Shown: in pieces, positions 7,649-13,240 of the stretch | Layout of the letters: every line of letters starts with the position of its first letter | How positions within the stretch are numbered: the stretch's first letter is position 1 | Source of the DNA: Fragilaria radians | Lineage: Eukaryota > Bacillariophyta > Fragilariophyceae > Fragilariales > Fragilariaceae | Reading direction: 5' to 3' | Length of the DNA: 13,240 nucleotides | Assembly: GCA_900642245.1 (NCBI GenBank) | Contig: CAAAJI010000712.1 | Location: 12,564 to 25,803, forward strand | Notes under the pieces: generated by a model | Databases searched by the model: none | Told to the model about the DNA's origin: nothing | Seen by the model: the letters and a program-made list of their open reading frames with translations, nothing else | Made by a program: the position numbers and the translations under genes

Positions 7649-7776
7649 TGATGAGATTTGCACATGTGAAGAGGGAAAAAAGTGTCAGTGACATCCCTAC
7701 AGACTCATTAAGCAATGAAAGATTTCATTGTTTCGTAAAGAATTGGTTGTTCCGTGCCCCCGTGATTCAAAAATAA
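7642..7776 (+). pseudogene. Copia pol 3' end, fused to gag by deletion (element B)
   Basis: The frame from 7642 to the TAA at 7774-7776 reads VMRFAHVKREK, then SVSDIPTDSLSNERFH and NWLFRAP. It aligns without gaps to the element A tail (VMRIVYIKSEG, NVSDILTKLLSN, KWLFRVP). The I-[LP]-T-[KD] core has lost its Lys. The frame overlaps the end of the gag frame by a few bases, so the deletion that removed most of pol ended at about 7635-7650. Confidence 0.75.
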
Positions 7777-7905
7777 AAGGTAATTACATTATTAAGATAT
7801 TTAGATGATTAGGATATTAAAAAATTTGGAAAAACATGCATGGCATGTTATATGTGAAAGGAAGGAGCAGGTTTATTTTTATAGTTATCAGATGTACCAT
7901 TAGAT

Positions 7906-7923
7906 ATTAGAGGAGTAGGAAGA
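7906..7923 (+). other. Polypurine tract of element B
   Basis: ATTAGAGGAGTAGGAAGA precedes the TG of LTR B directly and matches the tract of element A at 678-695. It would prime plus-strand synthesis. Confidence 0.65.
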
Positions 7924-8417
7924 TGTTGTGATAACGTATAAGTTTAGTTTATCCAGCTAAAAGTAGACTGGTTAAGTAATGTCAAGTATTCGCGATGCTT
8001 TGGGCTTGAGACCACATTATGATTGATCCTTTTGGTAAAATGTGCTATTTATGTAAATCTATTCGTTAATGATTTGCCATCGTTTAAGTTGCTTATATCA
8101 TGGATATCTAAAACTTACTCACGAAGATCGCCTGTTGTTAAAGCTTTGAAATGTTAGAGAAATTAAGATATATGTTAGAATATCTCTGGCAAATCTCAAC
8201 GGGTCGGGAAAGAGTTCGCAACGGAATGTTAGAGGAATTAGGATATATGCTAGAATATCTTTGGCACAACTTAACGGTTCAGAAAAAGTTTACAACGGAA
8301 GTTATAGCAATTCTTTTTCTGCTAAGAAAGAAAGTAGGAAATTAAATTTTAGGCTCACAATTTACAGAAAGTAATATTTATAGCATAATTTTATCTTAGA
8401 ACTAATTTATCTTCCCA
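7924..8417 (+). mobile_element. 3' LTR of copia element B (494 bp)
   Basis: It starts TGTTGTGATAACG and ends CTAATTTATCTTCCCA, giving the TG...CA termini expected of an LTR. It aligns with LTR A in its first 60 bp and over its last 250 bp. It is longer than A mainly because of a 75-bp internal tandem duplication (8151-8300); without it the lengths are 419 and 428 bp. The open frame at 8151-8345 arises from that duplication and is not considered a gene. Confidence 0.7.
8151..8300 (+). repeat. 75-bp tandem duplication inside LTR B
   Basis: Unit 1 (8151-8225) starts ATGTTAGAGAAATTAAGATA and unit 2 (8226-8300) starts ATGTTAGAGGAATTAGGATA; both end in ACGGA. Since 75 is divisible by three, the repeat also gives a 25-residue peptide repeat (MLE-x-L-x-YMLEYLW) in one frame. 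LTR A has one counterpart unit around 925-990. Confidence 0.85.
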
Positions 8418-9764
8418 TTTATCTTGTAAAAAGAGAGACAAAAGGGTTTACTCGGCAAATACAATTGGCTTGATGATTTTTCAAGGCATAGAGAAATGGT
8501 GAGAAAATTGAGAGTGAACATTATTTCTCAGATAAGGATCAGGAGAAATGCCGTTGGGTGTATATGTTCCTCTATGGGAACTATCTTTGCTTAACTAGGC
8601 CTATGGTTTGAAAAGACTTAGTATACTACAGAACAAACACCATGGCTAAGGGCGGTTGCGGTATGTAACAAGCATTTTTTTGCAAATAGGTGTATACAAT
8701 ACAGACACTATCATGACATGCGATTGGATTTAATGAAACAGGTTGGTTGAATAATGCAAGAAATGGATTGAATTGTGATTATAAAATCTGAGGTAATGAC
8801 TTCAGCATTCCGTATTAGCTGAATCCTTTAGTCTATCAACCCAGGCGCATGTAACGTTTTGGTGAATCTTGATTGGGATATGAGTTCATTCTCTCAATAT
8901 CCCTCTTAAAACTATCTTTAGTTTTTAATACACTTTAATATAAATTAAAGTGCATAGTTTATGTCTTTGCTACCCGATCCCAGATGTGTCAATATATAGA
9001 ATATTTTGATTCTTTACTTTCGCTTGTACTAACAGTCTTGGACATCTCCAATACTGGTACACAAATCCATCTCTTGGTCTAATCTATTAATGTCAGATTA
9101 GATATGGTTCATTTCACATAAACGTATTAAAGTAGTATGTTGCCTTTTTGTCTATACATTGAGGTATGACAACTTTAATTCTTTGACTGTTACACGTCAA
9201 ATTGCCTTTGTCCTCCTTCCTATAGCAAACCCTAAAGATGAATCTCAGTTGGTATGATAAATTTCAGTTGGTATATCAGGAAGCCATGGTCTATCCCAAT
9301 AATAGACTTGTGGATATCGATTTCACCTAAGATCAAGTCCATGACATATTTCGCATCATTTTCTATTGCTTTCGTACGTTACTTGAGCGTATGAGAACTT
9401 GGTTGGTCTTAGTCAAGAGTGCCTGTCTAGCATTTTTAATTTGGTTGTGTTGACGCACTATAGATTGTCTATGTTTATTCCATCATTCAAGTTACTATTT
9501 GCGGTAGATGCCCTCCTTGCTGGAGCATGATCTTTGGAGTCATTTATTGTGTGATTAGTACAATTATGAATTCATGCTGTCTTCAGAGACTTGGACATTT
9601 ACGGTTGATTTTCCTAGATTCTCACTTGGCTTCTTGCTGATGCAAAACTAATCAAAAGAGCAAGGTGTGGTGGTCCAAAATATTGAGACTAAGTAGTTGT
9701 TGATAATGCCTCTGATTATGCCGAAGTAAAAAGGTAGCATGAAACACTATCGCAATGTGGTTGA
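8418..9764. other. Long intergenic stretch, no gene recognised
   Basis: No frame on either strand gives a convincing product and no retroelement domain could be read. A minus-strand piece around 9280-9370 has about 30 open codons (one motif reads MDLILGEIDIHK), too short to assign. A perfect 9-bp inverted repeat lies at 8931-8952. The last part should hold the promoter of gene 2, but no TATA-like or leader signature stands out, and there is no similarity to the upstream region of gene 1. Confidence 0.4.
8931..8952. other. Perfect AT-rich hairpin
   Basis: CACTTTAAT and ATTAAAGTG are exact reverse complements separated by ATAA. Nothing adjacent explains it: no gene end, no U-tract and no target-site duplication was seen. 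Confidence 0.5.
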
Positions 9765-9989
9765 TTGGATCGCTTGGCCACAGAGGGTATACGTGGTTCG
9801 GGTTATATGTTATCCACCATGGTTTTAACATTCGTTGTAGGGCACGTGCAGGAATTCCGTATTGGACTTTTTGAGCATCATCATTTATGCATGAAGTATA
9901 TTCATCCCTGTGGAATTTTACATATCAATCAATGCCGCACGAATAAACCATTACTCTGGCATTCCTCTCAAATTGTTAGGTATCAACAA
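9765..9989 (+). other. In-frame upstream extension of gene 2, start ambiguous
   Basis: Seventy-five stop-free codons precede the preferred ATG. The extension contains in-frame ATGs at 9807, 9819 and 9891. The one at 9819 has A at -3 and G at +4. The encoded peptide has a short hydrophobic VLTFVVG run and a His/Cys-rich part (EHHHLCMKYIHPCG), which does not look like the rest of the cytosolic domain. It could be 5' leader sequence or a true N-terminus; the sequence does not decide. Confidence 0.35.
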
Positions 9990-11756
9990 ATGAGTCGTCC
10001 AGCAAATCGAAGGCACATTCAAAGACTTAGAAAAGCTCAATTAAGGCCACCAGGCAATGGTGAACCGACAACTACCGAACCAAACAATAATGAGCACAAT
10101 GATTCTAATGATATCGATGATGTCGACAATTCTCTACCTGGTGCTTATGCCATCTCAAATGAGCCATTCAACGAACCTCAAATACCATTGTGGGACTCCC
10201 ATGACATCAACACGTCGACGATTGATCAACTATTGCACAATGAAACTTCCTCTAATAATGAAAATATTTTGCAAAGTAACGATGATATTCCGAACTGGTT
10301 GGATCTCAATCAGGATTATGTAATTGTACAGCCAGGTGAAAGGCATGGATTAAGAACTAACAAGAAGGTTGTTTGTACTTCATTAAGTATATTCATGACA
10401 CTAAGCGTTATTGCGATTGTATCTACGATTGTTGTTACTCAAATGAAGAATCAGCAACATGAAAATGCGTCCAACACACCATCAACATTAACGCCAACAG
10501 GATCTCCAACTTCCTACGAGTGGAATTTCAGCTCTGAAATTGTATCCGATGAAGAATCCTTCGGTTATAAAGTAAAGCTAAGTGCAGATGGCAACATATT
10601 AGTCGTACATGCCCAAAACTTTGAGAATGGTAAAGGACGATTTGACGTTTATGCATATGAAGAATTATTGGACGAAAAGAAATGGTTGAAACTTGATTGG
10701 GAGATAGGAATGGTGATATCTAAATCAAGTAGCTATGATACACAGAATAATGGAATACACTTGAGTGATGATGGCTCCACAGTTGCCTTCGGATTACCTG
10801 GTGATGGAAACGGTGTGGTTGAAATTTATAATATTGATGTCAAGAAAATGAAAGTCTCATCAAAAGGAAGTCCAATTGTAGGACCTACATCCCAAAGTGA
10901 ATTCGGTTACTCAGTAGCTCTAAACTTTGATGGGAAACGTCTATTTGTAGGCGCTCCAAATTATGGAACATCGGAATCAGATAACGTTGGCCTAGTCCGT
11001 GCTTATGACTATCAAGAGAGCACTAATTCTTGGAAACAAGTTGGTTCTGATATGGTTGGGGAAAGCAATGATACTCGCTTTGGAAACTCAGTGGGATCAA
11101 GCAACGATGGCACCAAGATTGTGATTGGAGCGCCATATGACAGTACTGTGAACGCGCATGGTGGTAAAGTCTATTTCTTCACATTCGATCAGTCGACAGA
11201 GATATGGTACCACTATCCCTTTAACAATTTGTATGGCAGCAAAGTGAATTCACAGTTGGGCTCTGTATTGGAAGTTGATGCAAGTGGGTACTTTGCGGTG
11301 ACTAGAGAGAAACCAAGCTATGATGAGCTGTTTAAGAATGCTGGGGTAATATTGGTGTGTTTCTTTGAAGAGGAACGTCAATTGATAGAAATACTTGGAG
11401 AACCGATTTCTGGTACGCATGTTAATGCAGGCTTTGGATACGATGTTGATATAAATGTCGGTGTTGTTGTTGCCTCTGAGCAAAATGATAGGAAATTAGC
11501 TGGATCCGTGCAAGTGTACGCGTCTTCGTCTTCAAGTTTTGATTATTTTGTCGCGGAAGGAAAGGCAATACCAGGCGTTCCATTGGGCTCCTGTGGCTCT
11601 GTAGGTAAGGGCACAAGCGTATCGCTTGCAGCATCGGAAGGTTTGAGACTTGCTATTGGGTATGAATGTGCGTTAATTGACGGGCAAACTAAATCCCTAG
11701 TTCATATCTACGACTTTTATGGTACCGATGAACAAGTCGGGTACCCACCAAAGTGA
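9990..11756 (+). CDS. Gene 2: type II membrane protein, gene 1 propeller on a different cytosolic module
   Basis: A single-exon protein of 588 residues if the ATG at 9990 is used. I prefer that start because it gives a short basic beginning (MSRPANRRHIQRLRK), as in gene 1. The frame stays open upstream to about 9765; the ATG at 9819 sits in a near-ideal CCACCATGG context and would add 57 residues. Residues 1-126 are hydrophilic, acidic and Asn-rich, with SLPGAYAI at 48-55. The membrane span is about 127-149, with Arg/Lys before it, so N-in/C-out. The stalk and seven-bladed FG-GAP-like propeller (from residue 161; blade motifs near 191, 253, 305, 364, 423, 482 and 540) match gene 1 residues 357-786 with about 60 substitutions in 427 positions by hand count and a two-residue contraction in the serine run. 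No Cys4 knuckle. It shares the NFSS glycosylation sequon with gene 1 and has an extra NDT at 360. Likely a surface receptor or adhesin; ligand unknown. Confidence 0.85.
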   Translation: MSRPANRRHIQRLRKAQLRPPGNGEPTTTEPNNNEHNDSNDIDDVDNSLPGAYAISNEPFNEPQIPLWDSHDINTSTIDQLLHNETSSNNENILQSNDDIPNWLDLNQDYVIVQPGERHGLRTNKKVVCTSLSIFMTLSVIAIVSTIVVTQMKNQQHENASNTPSTLTPTGSPTSYEWNFSSEIVSDEESFGYKVKLSADGNILVVHAQNFENGKGRFDVYAYEELLDEKKWLKLDWEIGMVISKSSSYDTQNNGIHLSDDGSTVAFGLPGDGNGVVEIYNIDVKKMKVSSKGSPIVGPTSQSEFGYSVALNFDGKRLFVGAPNYGTSESDNVGLVRAYDYQESTNSWKQVGSDMVGESNDTRFGNSVGSSNDGTKIVIGAPYDSTVNAHGGKVYFFTFDQSTEIWYHYPFNNLYGSKVNSQLGSVLEVDASGYFAVTREKPSYDELFKNAGVILVCFFEEERQLIEILGEPISGTHVNAGFGYDVDINVGVVVASEQNDRKLAGSVQVYASSSSSFDYFVAEGKAIPGVPLGSCGSVGKGTSVSLAASEGLRLAIGYECALIDGQTKSLVHIYDFYGTDEQVGYPPK

Positions 11757-12290
11757 CGACGTCACACATAGTACATTTTTAATGTAAGGTTAGGGACTCC
11801 CATATTCAAACTATACTGCTTTACTTGCAAATTGTGAATTAGTCTGCAGTAAAAAAAATTCAACGAAGAATTACCCGTTGCCTACAAAGGCTTGTGTAAA
11901 AAAGAAATTTTGAACCTAGAACAAAGTTAAATGTTCACAAATTGCAATCTATGGATATCTTCTATGGACACATACCGTTTTTTGGTTCAAGAATATAGAA
12001 ATTTTGCAAAGAAACCAGGAAATTGGCTGCAACTTTGATTTCTCCGATAAGACCGGCAGGGATGCAAGTAAAGAAAAGTCGCTAATCAAAATTTGATACC
12101 TGCTACACTGATCCGCATGCTGCTGTAGGCCATCACATCCTAGCTTCTTGTTTCAAAAATTATCTTGTAACTTTACTCAATAATCTTTGTGTCCATCATA
12201 AATAAGCATTTTGATGTGATCATTTCACTCACCATCGCCACAACGCCACCAGTAGACTATTCAATGCAAAAACAAGCATTCATACTCCAT
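10470..12290 (+). repeat. Direct segmental duplication, copy 2 (stalk, propeller, 3' flank)
   Basis: This is the partner of 3565-5378. It starts in the stalk codons of gene 2 just after the membrane span and ends where LTR-like fragment C begins. The join to the gene 2-specific 5' part is in frame. Length is about 1.82 kb; coding and noncoding parts diverge from copy 1 by point changes, with indels concentrated after the stop codon. Confidence 0.9.
11757..12290 (+). other. Shared 3' flank of gene 2, likely 3' UTR plus downstream DNA
   Basis: It aligns with 4858-5378 throughout, including the AGGCTTGTGTAAA block, the TAGAAATTTTGCAAAGAA block and the CATAAATAAGC block near 12198. No reading frame is preserved between the copies, so no protein is encoded. 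Confidence 0.6.
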
Positions 12291-12346
12291 AAAACATAAA
12301 ATAATGTTTTAAAGCAAGAATATATTTAAGAGCTATTTTATTTTTC
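12291..12346 (+). mobile_element. LTR end fragment C, related to LTRs A and B
   Basis: The stretch TAATGTTTTAAAGCA then GAGCTATTTTATTTTTCCA matches TAATATTTTATAGCA then GAACTATTTTATCTTTCCA at the end of LTR A, in the same orientation and with the same CCA terminus. Only the last 50-odd bases are present; the upstream part of the LTR is replaced by the duplicated gene flank. An AGGTTCTATCGCTG stretch 20 bp further on (about 12368) might be a primer-binding site, but I could not match it to a tRNA from the sequence alone. AT-richness means part of the match could be chance. Confidence 0.5.
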
Positions 12347-12429
12347 CACAAGGCAATCAAGGATAATAGGTTCTATCGCTGTGCGCCCAAATGGTAACAT
12401 ACATATAAGAAACCGTTTTTTCAGCTTAT

Positions 12430-12982
12430 GGACAGGGGAGATAATTAAGAGAAATAATTGGAAAATGGGTTAAAACTGTAGCCATAGAAGAAATAAACAG
12501 TCAGTCCCATAGAGTGAGAATACCACCTGACAAATCAAATGATTCAAGTTGCATTGATGAGGAAAGTCAAAGTTCTAAATATCTTGAGACACTTGATCAT
12601 CAGGATAGCAATGCTGAAATTGACATTTTGGATGAACATCTTGAAAATGAACAAGAGCCTGAGGCTGAAAATCAAACGGAAGAGGATGTCCAAGACCAAA
12701 TAATAATTACAGGAGTGAATGATAATAAAGATGAGAATAACATCAATAAAATTAATATATTTTACTAGGTAATGGTGCAGAACATGAGGAATTGGGAGTT
12801 GGTATCAATCAAAAATACGGCCAAGAGAGTCAGGATGTAACCTGAGATCAAGATGACCTCGGGATTATACCTATCTCTTCACAACAATCAGTAATTGCAC
12901 TAACCCAAAGTACCTTCTCAACAGCATTGAAACGTTTGGTAATAAGGGATTTGCAGCACTAAGGATCGGTGTAAAAGATTAG
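12430..12982 (+). pseudogene. Decayed coding DNA, possibly copia pol between integrase and RT
   Basis: The frame starting about 12460 reads VKTVAIEEINSQ, then an 80-residue acidic, Asn/Gln-rich stretch to the TAG at 12766-12768 with no usable ATG at its start (the first codon one could pick is GTG at 12514). A shift to the frame at 12768 continues EHEELGVGINQKYG and, after a TGA, VIALTQSTFSTALK; a second shift at about 12926 gives ETFGNKGFAALRIGVKD. An acidic linker, then a QKYG-type motif, then a TQ-x(5-8)-LK-x-FG-x-G segment is the order I recall for the linker between integrase and RT in diatom copia elements. No catalytic motif is visible, so this rests on weak pattern similarity. Confidence 0.35.
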
Positions 12983-13240
12983 GAAGGATTACGAAATATT
13001 TACAGCAAATAGGTGTTATAATTTATTTGAAATCTCAAGATTTTAGTTCTACAAATGGTGGATAGAGCTCTAAGCTGCACTAAGAGTTTATACAAATTGT
13101 AAATTATGATCTAAAAAGATACTTTTATCCTAGATCTCTTGTGAATCAATTGCAACGTTTTTCCTTGACCACATAGTCTCTTTAGCTTACGTGTTAGATT
13201 CAACACTTAACATTTAGACTTTGCGATCTTAGATTCACGA
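12983..13240. other. Unassigned end of window
   Basis: Frequent stops in all frames and no recognised motif or repeat. If the upstream piece is copia pol, RT should follow here, but no RT motif could be read. Confidence 0.4.

Larger units (their letters stand above)
6657..8417 (+). mobile_element. Copia-like retrotransposon B, internally deleted, 3' LTR retained
   Basis: Read in order: broken gag (6657-7648), the last 45 codons of pol (7642-7776), polypurine tract (7906-7923) and 3' LTR (7924-8417). Protease, integrase, RT and most of RNase H are missing, so it could move only with help from another element, if at all. Its 3' half is homologous to element A (339-1123). No matching 5' LTR was found, so the 5' limit is uncertain and may extend to the tandem repeat at 6200. 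Confidence 0.72.

Noticed and set aside
8151..8345. 64-codon open frame with a 25-residue peptide repeat
   Set aside because: It lies wholly inside LTR B and exists because a 75-bp DNA duplication happens to be a multiple of three; LTR A has no matching open frame.
12514..12768. 84-codon open frame as an intact small acidic gene
   Set aside because: No ATG starts it, the open reading continues upstream of the chosen GTG, and neighbouring frames carry further motif-like pieces, which suggests a broken larger coding region instead.
1..13240. CRISPR arrays, tRNA or rRNA genes, bacterial operons
   Set aside because: No regularly spaced short repeats with unique spacers, no tRNA cloverleaf or conserved rRNA blocks, and gene structure is eukaryotic.

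Overview
The window looks like nuclear DNA of a photosynthetic stramenopile, most likely a diatom. It is AT-rich by eye and shows no bacterial operon structure. Its two long genes have an architecture I associate with diatom surface proteins: a disordered N-terminal cytosolic part, one membrane span, a short Ser/Thr/Pro stalk and an FG-GAP-like beta-propeller outside the cell. The space between them holds decayed Ty1/copia and Ty3/gypsy retrotransposon pieces of diatom character. The species cannot be told from the sequence. All long genes and all recognised retroelement pieces read on the + strand.

Layout. 1-338: nothing recognised. 339-1123: 3' end of a decayed copia element (RNase H tail, polypurine tract, LTR 'A'). 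1233-1584: shattered gypsy reverse transcriptase. 1585-2496: no recognised gene, with a possible 5' leader near the end. 2497-4857: gene 1 (786 aa). 4858-5378: 3' flank shared with gene 2. 5379-6199: nothing firm. 6200-6395: 59-bp tandem repeats. 6657-8417: a second copia element ('B'), deleted internally so that gag runs straight into the end of pol, then polypurine tract and a 494-bp TG...CA LTR carrying a 75-bp internal duplication. 8418-9764: no recognised gene. 9990-11756: gene 2 (588 aa). 11757-12290: the shared 3' flank again. 12291-12346: third LTR end ('C'). 12350-12990: decayed, partly coding-like DNA, probably copia pol linker. The rest is blank.

The main observation is the relation between the two genes. 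From the stalk to about 520-530 bp past the stop codon (3565-5378 versus 10470-12290) they are direct repeats, and the shared protein part is roughly 85% identical by hand count. Upstream of that point the genes are unrelated except for one short motif, SLPGAY-x-I. Gene 1 has a long cytosolic domain with a CxxC...CxxC metal-binding knuckle; gene 2 has a shorter acidic, Asn-rich one without it. The same external propeller has therefore been joined to two different membrane and cytosolic modules. The join falls in frame just after the membrane span. The downstream edge of the gene 2 copy abuts LTR fragment C. I read this as a receptor- or adhesin-like pair made by segmental duplication and domain shuffling in a retroelement-rich region. 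The ligand and the function are unknown.
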